64,000 bases of DNA from Sphingopyxis panaciterrulae. GTDB lineage: Bacteria > Pseudomonadota > Alphaproteobacteria > Sphingomonadales > Sphingomonadaceae. Below are positions 36,712-47,281 of this stretch, one piece after another. Numbering within the stretch: position 1 is the stretch's first letter; each line of letters begins with the position of its first letter. Both the position numbers and the translations under genes were made by a program. Under the pieces are notes generated by a model. It had not been told where the DNA came from and did not search any database. It saw only the letters and a program-made list of their open reading frames with translations. Location of the stretch: NCBI RefSeq assembly GCF_014199295.1, contig NZ_JACIJH010000004.1:181845-245844 (forward strand). The letters are read 5' to 3'.

Positions 36712-37730
36712 TGAGTGATTTTTCGCATCGACGTCCGATCGCGGTCACCATGGGTGACCCGGCCGGCGTCGGCCCCGAAGTCGCGGCGCGTGCCTGGGCA
36801 GCGCGGCGCGAACATGGACTGCCGCCCTTCGTCGCCATCGGCGACATCGCGGCGATCGATGCCGTCTGGGACGGGCCGGTCGCCCGCGTCGGCGACATGG
36901 AGGAGGCGGTGCGGACCTTTGCCGAGGCGCTGCCCGTCTGGCACCTGGAGGACAGCGGACCGCTGACGCCGGGCGAGCCGACGCCGGCGGGCGCGACCTG
37001 CGCGCTCCACGCGCTCGAGACCGGGATCGGGCTGACCCGCACCCAGGCGAGCGCCGCGCTCGTCACCGGGCCGGTGTCGAAGCACGCGCTGCAAGGGATC
37101 GGCTATACCCACCCCGGCCAGACCGAATTCATCGCCGAACGCTGCGGTGTCGCCGCGACCAATGCGGTGATGATGCTTGCAGGCCCCGCCCTGCGCGTCG
37201 TGCCGCTGACCGTCCACATCCCGCTCGCCGAGGTGCCCGAACGGCTGACCGGCGAGCTGATCGTCGCCAAGGCGCGGATCGTCGCGCGCGGGCTCCGCCG
37301 CGATTTCGCCGTCGCCGCGCCGCGCCTTGCCATCGCGGGCCTCAACCCCCATGCCGGCGAAAGCGGCCGGCTCGGCGACGAGGAAATCCGCATCGTCGCC
37401 CCCGCGGTCGAGCAATTGGCGGAGGAAGGGCTGGTCGTCGACGGGCCGCTTGCCGCCGATGCGCTGTTCGCGCCGGGCATCCGCGACCAGTATGACGCCC
37501 TGCTCTGCCCCTATCACGATCAGGCGCTCGCGCCGTTCAAGGCGCTGCATTTCCACGACGGCGTCAACCTGACGCTCGGCCTGCCCATCGTCCGCACCTC
37601 GCCCGATCACGGGACGGCGTTCAACATCGCGGGCCGCGGCCGGGCCGATCCGGGGCCGACGATCGCGGCGATCGCGATGGCGGCGCGGATGGCGGCGGCG
37701 CGCGAGCAAAGCTGCGCGCCCGCCAAGTGA
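36711..37730 (+). CDS. pdxA: 4-hydroxythreonine-4-phosphate dehydrogenase
   Basis: PdxA oxidises 4-phospho-hydroxy-L-threonine in the DXP-dependent pyridoxal phosphate pathway. The 339-residue protein shows PIAVTMGDPAGVGPEVAARA at the start, ALVTGPVSKHALQGIGYTHP (metal/substrate loop), GLNPHAGESGRLGDEEIRI (with His ligand) and the C-terminal CPYHDQALAPFKALHF. It overlaps surA (ATG at the TGA) and rsmA (GTGA), the conserved surA-pdxA-rsmA arrangement. Confidence 0.96.
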   Translation: MSDFSHRRPIAVTMGDPAGVGPEVAARAWAARREHGLPPFVAIGDIAAIDAVWDGPVARVGDMEEAVRTFAEALPVWHLEDSGPLTPGEPTPAGATCALHALETGIGLTRTQASAALVTGPVSKHALQGIGYTHPGQTEFIAERCGVAATNAVMMLAGPALRVVPLTVHIPLAEVPERLTGELIVAKARIVARGLRRDFAVAAPRLAIAGLNPHAGESGRLGDEEIRIVAPAVEQLAEEGLVVDGPLAADALFAPGIRDQYDALLCPYHDQALAPFKALHFHDGVNLTLGLPIVRTSPDHGTAFNIAGRGRADPGPTIAAIAMAARMAAAREQSCAPAK

Positions 37731-38575
37731 CGACGCAGCCGCGCCGCCCGCTCCCGCCGCTTCGCGACACGGTGCGCGCGCACGGCCTCTCGGCGAGCAA
37801 GGCGCTCGGGCAGAATTTCCTGTTCGACGAACAGCTCCTCGACCGCATCGCCGCACTGCCCGGCGATCTCGACGGCGCGACGGTGTTCGAGGTCGGTCCC
37901 GGTCCCGGCGGCCTGACGCGCGCGCTGCTCCGTGCCGGCGCACGGGTGATCGCGGTCGAGCGCGACCACCGCTGCCTGCCCCTCCTCGGCGAATTGTCGG
38001 AGGCGTTCGATGGCCGGCTGACGGTGATCGACGGCGACGCGATGGCGATCGACGCCGACGCGGCCGCCGGTGGTCCCTATCACATCGTCGCCAACCTCCC
38101 CTATAATGTCGGCACCGCGCTGTTCACCCGCTGGCTCGAGCCCCCAGCCTGGCCGCCTTCATGGCGCTCGCTGACCCTGATGTTCCAGCAGGAGGTCGCC
38201 GAGCGGATCGTCGCCCCCGTCGGCACGCCCGCCTATGGCCGGCTCAGCGTCCTCGCCCAGTGGCGCGCGACCGCGCGCATCGCGATGAAGGTCCACCGCT
38301 CCGCCTTCACCCCGCCGCCCAAGGTCATGTCGGCCATCGTCCACCTCGTCCCCGCGGCGCAGCCCGAGGGCGTCGATCCCGCTTTGCTGTCGCGCCTGAC
38401 CGAAAAGGGCTTCGGCCAGCGCCGCAAGATGCTGCGCCAGAGCCTCAAGGGCGTCGCGGGCGCCGTCGACGCGCTCGAAGCCATCGGCATCGACGCGACG
38501 CGACGCGCCGAAACGGTATGCGTCGCCGAATGGGTGGCGCTGGCGCGGGTTCTGGGCGGATCGGCGGGCGGTTAG
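37727..38575 (+). CDS. rsmA: 16S rRNA dimethyladenosine transferase (KsgA/RsmA)
   Basis: RsmA dimethylates two adjacent adenosines near the 3' end of 16S rRNA and helps late 30S assembly. Of 282 residues, the SAM-binding core has SKALGQNFLFDEQLL, VFEVGPGPGGLTRALLRAGA (motif I), VIAVERDHRCLPLL, and the catalytic motif IVANLPYNVGTALFTRWL (NLPY). The C-terminal part has GQRRKMLRQSLKG. The start is the GTG that overlaps the pdxA stop. The C-terminal RNA-binding region is normal. Confidence 0.96.
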   Translation: MTTQPRRPLPPLRDTVRAHGLSASKALGQNFLFDEQLLDRIAALPGDLDGATVFEVGPGPGGLTRALLRAGARVIAVERDHRCLPLLGELSEAFDGRLTVIDGDAMAIDADAAAGGPYHIVANLPYNVGTALFTRWLEPPAWPPSWRSLTLMFQQEVAERIVAPVGTPAYGRLSVLAQWRATARIAMKVHRSAFTPPPKVMSAIVHLVPAAQPEGVDPALLSRLTEKGFGQRRKMLRQSLKGVAGAVDALEAIGIDATRRAETVCVAEWVALARVLGGSAGG

Positions 38576-38615
38576 GCGATGGGAAATGGCGGCCTTGGCA
38601 CCGAGACCGGTTAGG

Positions 38616-38712
38616 GGTGGAAAGCGGCCATACCCCAGCTTCGTCATTCCCGCGAAGGCGGGAAAGACAAGGTTATAAAGCGCCGATCGTCGCCTATCGG
38701 TCGTTTCCGGAC
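38616..38712. repeat. Palindromic intergenic repeat, family B, copy 2 (centre deleted)
   Basis: The rsmA-TPR gap holds GGAAAGCGGCCATACCCC, one TTCCCGCGAAGGCGGGAAA, and GACAAGGTTATAAAGCGCCG then ATCGTCG. Compared with the 15533-15680 copy, it lacks the left-arm spacer and one full palindrome, as if a deletion occurred between the two identical palindromes. Confidence 0.75.
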
Positions 38713-38782
38713 ACCTCTCCATTCTGCTCGACACGAACAGACTAGCGAATGGCGACCTTCAACACCGGCCAATGCGCGCCCG

Positions 38783-39307
38783 TCAGTTCTGCCCGCTGGT
38801 CACGGTCGTTACCACCGGCTTCGGCGCGATCGCCTCGGCGGCGACCACGTGCCGCGAGGCGCCGGTCGCGATGGCCTTTTCCAGCGCCGCGACCTGCGGG
38901 CAGTCGCTCTTGCACAGGCGCTGCGCGTCGGCGAGCTTTTCGCGCGCGATCTCCAGCGCGCCCTTGGCGGCGAGCGCCTCGCCCTGACCGGTCAGCGCGA
39001 CGAGGTCGTTGGGTTCGAGCAGCAGCGCTTCGCGATAAAGGCCGATCGCCTTGCCCGGCAGTCCCTGCGCGCGCGCCACCTGCGCCAGCGCGATGATCGC
39101 CGAACGGTTGCGCGGGTCGGCGGCGAGCGCCGATTCATAATAGTCGACCGCGCCGTTCAGGTCGCCCTTCGCCTGCGCCGCCTCGCCCTGCTTTTGAAGC
39201 GCGATCGAGGCCGGAAAAATATCATTGTCGGCACGCTGCGCGTCCGAGGCCGTGGGCAGGCTCGCAAGGACCAGGCCGGCTCCGATAGCCAGAAAACTGA
39301 CGCGCAT
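38783..39307 (-). CDS. Exported TPR-repeat protein
   Basis: A 174-residue protein has a signal peptide (MRVSFLAIGAGLVLASLPTASDA) and at least three tetratricopeptide-type repeats between about residues 34 and 130 (ASIALQKQGEAAQAKGDLNG; YYESALAADPRNRSAIIALA; KAIGLYREALLLEPNDLVAL). It ends with a Cys pair (LCKSDCPQVAALEKA) and a hydrophilic tail. TPRs are protein-protein scaffolds; the partner is unknown. The ATG has GGGAG 6-7 nt upstream. It is 32 nt downstream of the rsmB gene. Confidence 0.8.
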   Translation of the reverse strand: MRVSFLAIGAGLVLASLPTASDAQRADNDIFPASIALQKQGEAAQAKGDLNGAVDYYESALAADPRNRSAIIALAQVARAQGLPGKAIGLYREALLLEPNDLVALTGQGEALAAKGALEIAREKLADAQRLCKSDCPQVAALEKAIATGASRHVVAAEAIAPKPVVTTVTSGQN

Positions 39308-39339
39308 GGCATACTCCCATCGTTTGATCCGCGGGGAAG

Positions 39340-40530
39340 CTAACATGGCGCCGTCAGCCTTGCGAGGAAAAAGCCGTCGCAGCCGTCCCGCGCCGGAGTC
39401 AGCAGAAAACCGCGCCCCGCGGCGCGGCCGATGCCCGCCGGAAGCATGTCGTCGTCGGCCGTCCAGCCGGGATGCCGGTTCAGAAATTCGTCCACCTGGG
39501 CTCGCCCCTCGCGCGCGATGATCGAGCAGACGGCATAAAGGAGTTTGCCCCCCGGCGCCACCAGATCCGCGCCGATATCGACGAGCCGCGCCTGATCGGC
39601 GACATGGCGGTCGAGCCGCGCGGGGGTCAGGCGCCAGCGCAGTTCGGGGCTGCGCCGCCAGGTGCCGCTGCCCGAACAGGGCGCGTCGATGAAGACGCGG
39701 GTCGCGCGGCCTTGCCAGTCGGCGAGCATCGCCGCTTCCTTGCCGGGGTCGAGCAGCCGCGTCGCGATGCGCGTTGCGCTCGCCCGCTCCGCCCGCGGCG
39801 GCAATTGCCGCAGCCGCGCGCGGTTGACGTCGCAGGCCAGGATATCGGCGCGATCGGCGGTCAGTGATGCGATGGCGAGCGTCTTGCCGCCGCCGCCCGC
39901 GCACAGGTCGACGATCGCCATGTCCGGCGCGGCATCGAGTGCCGACGACGCATATTGGCTGGCGGCGTCCTGCACCTCGAAACGCCCCTCGGCATAGGCA
40001 GGATTCTGCACCGCAGCGGTCTCGGGCGGCAGCCGCCAACCATCGGGCGCCCCCGCGATCGCCTGCCCCTCGGGGAAGAGCGCGGCGAGGTCGTCGCGCG
40101 TGCCGGCAGGACGGTTGGTGCGCAGGTCGAGCGGCGCGCGCGCCAGCATCGCCTCCGTCTCGTCCGCACCGATCAGCGGATCGAACAGGTCGATCAGCGC
40201 CGGCGAAGCCAGCCCGGTTTCCGCACGCGCCTCGTCGGACGCGACCGGCGCGGGGCCATAGGGCGAGCCGTCGAACAAAGCCGCCAGCGCCGGATCGCGG
40301 TCGGCCAGCGCCAGCATCGCCGCGCGTCCCGATGGCGGCGCCGAACGAACGAGGCGGATCGCGTCATAGACATGACTGCGGATCGCGCGGCGATCCTTCG
40401 ACCCCGCATAGCGCCGCGCGCGCATCGCCCCGGCAAAGATCGTGTCAGCCGGCGCCCCGCCCTCGCGGGCCGCGGCGGCGATGGCATCGAGAATCTCGAT
40501 CGCAGTCTGCAGGCGCGCGGCGGGGGTCAT
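39340..40530 (-). CDS. 16S rRNA cytosine-5 methyltransferase, RsmB/NOP2 family
   Basis: This RsmB-type enzyme methylates cytosine in 16S rRNA using a double-cysteine mechanism. The 396 residues have an N-terminal NusB-like/RNA-binding helical region (RRYAGSKDRRAIRSHVYDAI), the SAM pocket VDLCAGGGGKTLAIASLTAD, the catalytic PC motif in VFIDAPCSGSGTWRRSPEL and the second cysteine in LLYAVCSIIAREG, plus EVQDAASQYAS. The usual TC of motif VI reads VC here, but the cysteine is retained. Family membership is clear; the exact position methylated is inferred. Confidence 0.88.
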   Translation of the reverse strand: MTPAARLQTAIEILDAIAAAAREGGAPADTIFAGAMRARRYAGSKDRRAIRSHVYDAIRLVRSAPPSGRAAMLALADRDPALAALFDGSPYGPAPVASDEARAETGLASPALIDLFDPLIGADETEAMLARAPLDLRTNRPAGTRDDLAALFPEGQAIAGAPDGWRLPPETAAVQNPAYAEGRFEVQDAASQYASSALDAAPDMAIVDLCAGGGGKTLAIASLTADRADILACDVNRARLRQLPPRAERASATRIATRLLDPGKEAAMLADWQGRATRVFIDAPCSGSGTWRRSPELRWRLTPARLDRHVADQARLVDIGADLVAPGGKLLYAVCSIIAREGRAQVDEFLNRHPGWTADDDMLPAGIGRAAGRGFLLTPARDGCDGFFLARLTAPC

Positions 40531-40542
40531 GGCGTGCCAAAG

Positions 40543-40667
40543 CCCCTCCCCTTCAGGGGAGGGGTTGGGGTGGGGGCTGCCGGGACGACACTATGCCACA
40601 GGCCCTCCCCGCTGCGACTAGCGGGCAAGCCCGCAAGTCTCGCGGCCCCTCCCGCAAGCGGGAGGGG
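40543..40667. repeat. GC-rich hairpins in the rsmB-guaB gap
   Basis: The 165-nt gap contains two strong palindromes: CCCCTCCCCTTCAGGGGAGG then GG (40543-40564), followed by a G-rich tract GGTTGGGGTGGGGGC, and CCCCTCCCGCAAGCGGGAGG then GG (40646-40667). Hairpins of this composition are frequent between sphingomonad genes. They may act as transcript-end or spacer structures; no T-run follows either. Confidence 0.6.
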
Positions 40668-40695
40668 ATACAGAGAGGACGAATTCACGGCCACC

Positions 40696-42216
<1,521 letters not shown>

Positions 42217-42323
42217 TCATTTGGTGGCGGCCCATGTAACCAGTCGCGCGGCGGCGCGCCAGAGGGCGCGCACGATTATTTCGCGATCGGCAAAAAGCGG
42301 CGGCGATGCGCGGGAAACGACGC

Positions 42324-42343
42324 CGTTGCAACCGGTTGCAACG
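42324..42343. promoter_or_regulatory. LacI-type operator, site 1 (upstream of the FHS transporter)
   Basis: CGTTGCAACCGGTTGCAACG is a perfect 20-bp palindrome centred on CCGG, 60 nt upstream of the transporter ATG. Two more sites with the same TGNAACCGGTTNCA core occur at 44893-44906 and 56805-56818. Palindromes with a central CG are the usual operators for LacI-family repressors, and a LacI gene lies at 44980. Confidence 0.8.
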
Positions 42344-42402
42344 GGTCCGAACGCCGGTTAGACCTCCGGCCCTGTAGGATGATCGGGGAAGAGGACAAGC
42401 CG

Positions 42403-43773
42403 ATGGAATTACCCAGCCAGACATCCGCCGCGCCCGGCGGCCGGTCGACCGCCCTCGCCGCCTTTTCCGCGGTGACCGTCCTCTTCTTCGCCTGGGGTTT
42501 CATCACCTCGCTGATCGACCCGCTCGTCGCGGCGGTGAAGGGCATCTTCACGCTCAGCGATGCAGAGGCGCAGCTTTCGGCCTCGGCCTTCTTCATCGCC
42601 TATTTCGTCATGTCCTTTCCGGCGGCGGCGCTGATCGCGCGCGTCCATTCGGTGCCCTCGATCCTGATCGCGCTCGCGACGATGGTCGGCGGCTGCCTCG
42701 TCATGCTCGCGGCTGCCAATCTCGCGGTCTATCCGCTCGTGCTGCTCGGCCTGTTCATGCTGGCGAGCGGCATCACCGTGCTGCAGGTCGCGGCGAACCC
42801 GCTCGCCGCGGCGCTCGGCGACCCGAAGCGCAGCCATTTCCGCCTGACGCTCAGCCAGACCTTCAACAGCTTCGGCACTTTCATCGGCCCGCTGATCGGC
42901 GCCCATCTCTTCCTGAAGGGGGTCGAGGTCAAGGAAGGCGCGGTGGTGACCGACGCAGTGCGCGCCGAGGCGCTCGGCGGCATCGATTCGGCCTATTTCT
43001 GGATCTGCGGGCTGATCGTCGCGCTCTTCCTCTTCTTCTGGTTCAGCCGCCGCATCGTCGATGCCGCGGTGCCGCCGGCGCCGTTCGGCGCGCGCGGCAC
43101 CATGGGCGCGCTGCTCGGCGAGGCCTTCGCCTCGCGCTGGGCCAGGCTCGGCGCGCTCGCCATCTTCTTCTATGTCGGCGCAGAGGTTGCGATCGGGACG
43201 CAGATGGCGCTGTTCCTCAACAGCGACGCGATCTGGGGACAATCCGACGCCCCCTTCGGCGTCCCGCTGCTCGGCTTCGCGATGGGCAGCGACGGTGTCC
43301 CCGGCGTATCGCTGCAGGAGGCGGGCAAGGCGGTCGCCTTCTACTGGGGCGGCGCGATGGTCGGGCGCGCGATCGGCTCGATCCTGCTCGCGCGCGTGTC
43401 GGCCGCGCGACTGCTCGCGCTCTCCACCGCGATCGCCGCGATGCTGTGCCTCTATGTCGTGACCGTCGGCGGCGCGACCGCCGGCTTCGTCGCGCTGTCG
43501 ATCGGCCTGTTCAACTCGATCATGTTCCCGGTGATCTTCACCCTGACCCTCGAGCGCGCGGGCGCGCGGGCCGAGGCGACGTCGGGGCTGCTCTGCACCG
43601 CGATCGTCGGCGGCGCGGTGATCCCCTATTTCATCGGCCTGCTGTCGGGCGCGGTCGGCTATGCGGCGGCCCTGATCCTGCCCGCGGCCTGCTATGTCCT
43701 GCTCTTCGTCTTCGCCATCGCCGCCGCGCGGACGGCGCCGACGCAGGCGGCCGCAAGCGCGACGGTGCATTGA
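42403..43773 (+). CDS. Sugar MFS transporter, FHS (fucose/glucose/galactose) family
   Basis: This 456-residue protein is a 12-helix major facilitator of the FucP/GluP (FHS) type that imports a hexose by proton symport. It starts with VTVLFFAWGFITSLIDPLVA, a family hallmark, then ALIARVHSVPSILIAL, ITVLQVAANPLAAALGDPKR, LTLSQTFNSFGTFIGPLIGA and, in the second half, FYVGAEVAIGTQMALFLN. An insert between helices 5 and 6 (GVEVKEGAVVTDAVR) is typical. The ATG at 42403 has GAGG 9 nt upstream. It is followed 26 nt later by the ABC ATPase gene. Confidence 0.9.
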   Translation: MELPSQTSAAPGGRSTALAAFSAVTVLFFAWGFITSLIDPLVAAVKGIFTLSDAEAQLSASAFFIAYFVMSFPAAALIARVHSVPSILIALATMVGGCLVMLAAANLAVYPLVLLGLFMLASGITVLQVAANPLAAALGDPKRSHFRLTLSQTFNSFGTFIGPLIGAHLFLKGVEVKEGAVVTDAVRAEALGGIDSAYFWICGLIVALFLFFWFSRRIVDAAVPPAPFGARGTMGALLGEAFASRWARLGALAIFFYVGAEVAIGTQMALFLNSDAIWGQSDAPFGVPLLGFAMGSDGVPGVSLQEAGKAVAFYWGGAMVGRAIGSILLARVSAARLLALSTAIAAMLCLYVVTVGGATAGFVALSIGLFNSIMFPVIFTLTLERAGARAEATSGLLCTAIVGGAVIPYFIGLLSGAVGYAAALILPAACYVLLFVFAIAAARTAPTQAAASATVH

Positions 43774-43799
43774 ACCGCTGCGCGCCGGGGGGCTGAACC

Positions 43800-44876
43800 G
43801 TGGCGGACCTGTCGATCGCAGCCGCGTGCAAGCGCTTCGGCGAGACCGAGGTGCTGCGCGACGTATCGATCGAGGTCGCCGACGGCGAGTTCGCGGTCAT
43901 CGTCGGCCCTTCGGGCTGCGGCAAGTCCACGCTGCTGCGCGCGGTCGCGGGGCTCGAGCATCTGACGAGCGGCCGCATCCGCATCGGCGCGCGCGACGTC
44001 ACCGCGCTGCCACCGTCGCAGCGCGGCATCGCGATGGTGTTCCAGTCCTACGCGCTCTATCCCCATCTGACGGCCTATGAGAATATGGCGTTCGGCCTGC
44101 GGATCGCGAAGGCGGGTCGAGCCGAAATCGACGCCGCGGTGCGCCGAGCCGCCGCCATCCTCTCCATCGAAAGCCTGCTCGACCGCAAGCCCGCCGCGCT
44201 GTCGGGCGGGCAGCGGCAGCGCGTCGCGATCGGTCGCGCTATCGTCCGCCAGCCGCAGCTCTTCCTGTTCGACGAGCCGCTGTCGAACCTCGACGCCGAC
44301 CTGCGCGGGCGGATGCGCCACGAATTCGCGGCACTGCACCGCACGCTCGGCACGACCACCCTCTACGTCACCCACGACCAGATCGAGGCGATGACGCTCG
44401 CCGACCGCATCGTCGTGCTGCGCGACGGGCGGATCGAGCAGGCGGGGGCGCCGCGCGACCTCTATGCGCGGCCCGACACTCTCTTCGTCGCGCAATTTCT
44501 CGGCACGCCGCAAATGACCGCCCTGCCCGCGACCATGGCCGAGGACGGCCGCGCGCGGCTCGCCGGCGGCCATGCCGTCGCGCTGCCCCCCCTCGCCGCG
44601 CCGCCGCCGCCGGGCGCCGCAGTGACGCTCGGCATCCGGCCGGAGGATGTCGCGATCGGCGCCACGGCGAATGCCCTGCCCTTCACCATCGCCTTCGCCG
44701 AGCGGCTCGGCGGGCTGGCGACCCTGCATCTGGAGGGGCCGGGCGGGGTGCTGACCTGCCAGATCCGCGACGACGGCAGTCTGAACGAAGGCGATGCGGT
44801 GCCGGTGACGCTGCCGCCGGCGCGCCTCCATCTGTTCGACGCGGCGGGAAAAAGGCTGCGGAGCGTGGACGAATGA
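43800..44876 (+). CDS. ABC transporter ATP-binding protein, MalK/UgpC type
   Basis: This is the ATPase that would energise the permease pair encoded further on. Its 358 residues have Walker A GPSGCGKST (36-44), the Q-loop VFQSYALYPHLT, the signature LSGGQRQRVAIGRAI (134-148), Walker B LFLFDEPLSNLDADL, the switch histidine in YVTHDQIEAMTLAD, and a C-terminal TOBE/MalK-type regulatory domain (VTLGIRPEDVAIG, HLFDAAGKRLRS). The start is a GTG 26 nt after the transporter stop. ATPases of this type are shared between several sugar ABC systems. Confidence 0.93.
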   Translation: MADLSIAAACKRFGETEVLRDVSIEVADGEFAVIVGPSGCGKSTLLRAVAGLEHLTSGRIRIGARDVTALPPSQRGIAMVFQSYALYPHLTAYENMAFGLRIAKAGRAEIDAAVRRAAAILSIESLLDRKPAALSGGQRQRVAIGRAIVRQPQLFLFDEPLSNLDADLRGRMRHEFAALHRTLGTTTLYVTHDQIEAMTLADRIVVLRDGRIEQAGAPRDLYARPDTLFVAQFLGTPQMTALPATMAEDGRARLAGGHAVALPPLAAPPPPGAAVTLGIRPEDVAIGATANALPFTIAFAERLGGLATLHLEGPGGVLTCQIRDDGSLNEGDAVPVTLPPARLHLFDAAGKRLRSVDE

Positions 44877-44892
44877 CCTTGCACTTCCGTAA

Positions 44893-44906
44893 TGTAACCG
44901 GTTACT
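44893..44906. promoter_or_regulatory. LacI-type operator, site 2 (upstream of lacI)
   Basis: TGTAACCGGTTACT contains a 12-bp perfect palindrome, GTAACCGGTTAC, 74 nt before the lacI ATG. It matches site 1 (TGCAACCGGTTGCA) and site 3 (TGTAACCGGTTTCA) in the core TGNAACCGGTTNC. A site here implies autoregulation. Confidence 0.75.
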
Positions 44907-44979
44907 TATTAACCTGTCCGCACCCGGAAAAACCAGATGGAGTCGCCATCGTGGCTCGGGGAGAGAGGGGGCAAAGCGC

Positions 44980-45990
44980 ATGGCAACCTTGAGGGACGTC
45001 GCCCGCGAAGCCGGCGTGTCGGTCGCGACCGCATCGCGCGCGATCAACGGGCTCGGCAACGTCACCGCGCCAACGCGCGCGGCGGTGCTCGCGGCGGTCA
45101 AGAAGCTCAATTTCGTGCCGCACAGCGGCGCGCGCAGCCTGACGCGGCGGCGCACCGACACGGTCGGGGTGATCCTGCCCGATCTGTTCGGCGAATTCTT
45201 TTCGGAGATCATCCGCGGCATCGACCTTATCGCGCATGAATCGGGGATGCACCTGCTGCTCGGCAACATGCACGGCAGCGCGCACGAGACGGCGGCGGCG
45301 ATCGCGGCGATGCGCGGACGGGTCGACGGGCTGCTCGTCATGCCACCCGAACTCAAGCCCGAAACGCTGGCCCAGCATCTCGACCCGGTGCTGCCGACGG
45401 TGCTGCTCAACTATGACGCGGCGACGCTCGACCGGCCCTATGTCGCGGTCGACAATTATCGCGGCGCCTGGACGATGACCGAGGCGCTGCTGGCCGCCGG
45501 CGCACGGCGGATCGTCCATATCGCGGGACCGAAGCACAACCGCGACGCGCGAGAACGCCAGCGCGGCTTCGTCGATGCGATGGCGGCGATCGCGGACGAG
45601 CGCCATCCGGTGATCCTGCCCGGCGATTTCTCGGAAGAAGCAGGGGCCGAAGCGGCACGGATGCTGGTCGAGGGCAAGATGCCCGCCGATGCGGTGTTCG
45701 CGGCAAACGATCTGATGGCGGTCGGCTGCCTGATGCGGCTCGGCGAGGCGGGACTGAAGGTCCCGCACGACCTGATGGTCGCGGGCTTCGACGACATCCC
45801 GCTCGCCCGTCACATCACCCCGGCGCTGACGACGATGCAGGTCAAGATCGACCGGCTCGGCTCGACCGGCATGATGATGCTGCTGCGGCTGCTGCGCGGC
45901 GAAGCGCCGGGCGCCGCGAGCGCGACGATCCTGACCCCGGTGCTGATCGAGCGCGGCACCACCGCCCGCGCGGTGGAAGCGGCGGCGTGA
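44980..45990 (+). CDS. LacI-family transcriptional regulator
   Basis: The 336-residue repressor has an N-terminal helix-turn-helix (TLRDVAREAGVSVATASRAI then NGLGNVTAPTR) and the periplasmic-binding-protein-like effector domain: VGVILPDLFGEFFSEIIRGI, GRVDGLLVMPPELK, PYVAVDNYRGAWTMTEALLA, AVFAANDLMAVGCLMRLGEA, VAGFDDIPLARHITPALTTM. These parts fix the family; the sugar bound by the effector domain is not readable. It stands between the ATPase and sugar-binding protein genes, and its own upstream site plus two distant matching sites suggest it controls the whole locus. Confidence 0.93.
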   Translation: MATLRDVAREAGVSVATASRAINGLGNVTAPTRAAVLAAVKKLNFVPHSGARSLTRRRTDTVGVILPDLFGEFFSEIIRGIDLIAHESGMHLLLGNMHGSAHETAAAIAAMRGRVDGLLVMPPELKPETLAQHLDPVLPTVLLNYDAATLDRPYVAVDNYRGAWTMTEALLAAGARRIVHIAGPKHNRDARERQRGFVDAMAAIADERHPVILPGDFSEEAGAEAARMLVEGKMPADAVFAANDLMAVGCLMRLGEAGLKVPHDLMVAGFDDIPLARHITPALTTMQVKIDRLGSTGMMMLLRLLRGEAPGAASATILTPVLIERGTTARAVEAAA

Positions 45991-46012
45991 GACGCGCTGC
46001 GCGGCGAACGGC

Positions 46013-47281
46013 ATGGACCTGACCCGCCGCCGGATGACGGCGGCGCTCGCCGCAATGCCCTTGCTCCCCGCGCTCGGCGGCTGCGGCGCGCGCGGCGAGG
46101 CCGGGCTGACCATCTGGGCGATGGGCAATGAGGGCGCGAGCCTGCCCGCGGTGCTCGCCGCGATGCCGCGGCCCGCACGCGCTCCCCCGGTCTCCGTGCA
46201 GCCGATGCCGTGGACCGCGGCACACGCCAAGCTGCTCACCGGCTTCGCGGGCGGTTCGCTGCCCGCGATCGGGCAGGTCGGCAATAGCTGGCTCGCCGAA
46301 ATGGCGGCGATCGGCGCCATCGCGCCGGTGCCCCGGACGCTCCACGGCCTGCTCGCCGATCAGTTCGACGCAGTAGTCGACACCAACCGCATCGCCGGCC
46401 GGCTCTGGGGCGTGCCCTGGTATGTCGACACCCGCCTGCAATATTATCGCCGCGACCTGTTCGCGCGCGCGGGCCATGCCGCGCCGCCGCGCGCGTGGGA
46501 CGGATGGAAACGGGCGCTGCATGGGGTGAAGAAGGTCGTCGGCGACGGCAATTATGCGCTGCTGCTGCCGCTCAACGAATTCGAGCAGTTGCTGACCTTC
46601 GCGCTGTCTGCGGGCGCCCGGCTGCTGCGCGACGCGGACGGGCGCGGCGCCTTTTCGGACCCCGAATTCAGGGCCGCGCTCGCCTTTTACAAATCCCTGT
46701 TCGACGAGGGGCTGGCGCCGCCGCTCGCGACCACCGAAATCGCCAATATCTGGAACGAGTTCGCGCGCGGCTTCTTCGCCCTGTTCGTCTCCGGCCCGTG
46801 GACGGTCGGCGAGCTGCGCACCCGCCTCGCGTCCGACATGCAGGACCGATGGGCCACCGCGCCCAACCCCGGCCCGCGCGGCACCGGTTCGGCGGCGCCC
46901 GGCGGATCGAGCCTCGTCGTCTTTGCCGGCCACGATGCGGACGAGCGGGCCTGGGACGTCGTCGCGGGCCTGCTCGCGCCCGCGGCGCAGTTGCAGTTCC
47001 ACCGCCTGACCGGCGACCTTCCCGCACGGCGGTCGGTATGGCGCGCGGCAGGGCTGGCGGCCGACCCGCTCGTCGCCCCCTTCGCGGCCCAGCTCGACCG
47101 CGCGACCGCGCTTCCGAAGATACCCGAATGGGAACGCATCATGACCGAGATGCAGATCGTCGCCGAACGCATGGTGCGCGGCGCGTATAGCGTCGACGAA
47201 GCCGCGCGCGAGATCGACCTGCGCGCCGACCGGCTGCTCGAAAAGCGGCGCTGGATGCTGGACAGGGGGCGGGCCTTATGA
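46013..47281 (+). CDS. Extracellular sugar-binding lipoprotein (ABC family 1)
   Basis: This 422-residue substrate-binding protein captures a sugar for the ABC permeases. It has a lipobox, PALGGCG (Cys24), preceded by basic residues (RRR), so it is probably lipid-anchored. Family-1 motifs follow: LTIWAMGNEG, AAHAKLLTGFAGGSLPAIGQ, WGVPWYVDTRLQYYRRDLF, KVVGDGNYALLLPLNEFEQ, APGGSSLVVFAG. Its ATGA stop overlaps the first permease. The ligand is not readable. The ABC parts are arranged as ATPase, regulator, binding protein, permease, permease. Confidence 0.88.
   Translation: MDLTRRRMTAALAAMPLLPALGGCGARGEAGLTIWAMGNEGASLPAVLAAMPRPARAPPVSVQPMPWTAAHAKLLTGFAGGSLPAIGQVGNSWLAEMAAIGAIAPVPRTLHGLLADQFDAVVDTNRIAGRLWGVPWYVDTRLQYYRRDLFARAGHAAPPRAWDGWKRALHGVKKVVGDGNYALLLPLNEFEQLLTFALSAGARLLRDADGRGAFSDPEFRAALAFYKSLFDEGLAPPLATTEIANIWNEFARGFFALFVSGPWTVGELRTRLASDMQDRWATAPNPGPRGTGSAAPGGSSLVVFAGHDADERAWDVVAGLLAPAAQLQFHRLTGDLPARRSVWRAAGLAADPLVAPFAAQLDRATALPKIPEWERIMTEMQIVAERMVRGAYSVDEAAREIDLRADRLLEKRRWMLDRGRAL

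Noticed and set aside
40543..40667. The GC-rich hairpins as a regulator of guaB (for example a riboswitch)
   Set aside because: They lie downstream of guaB's stop on its strand, upstream of the rsmB gene, with no ligand-binding core; better explained as intergenic repeats.
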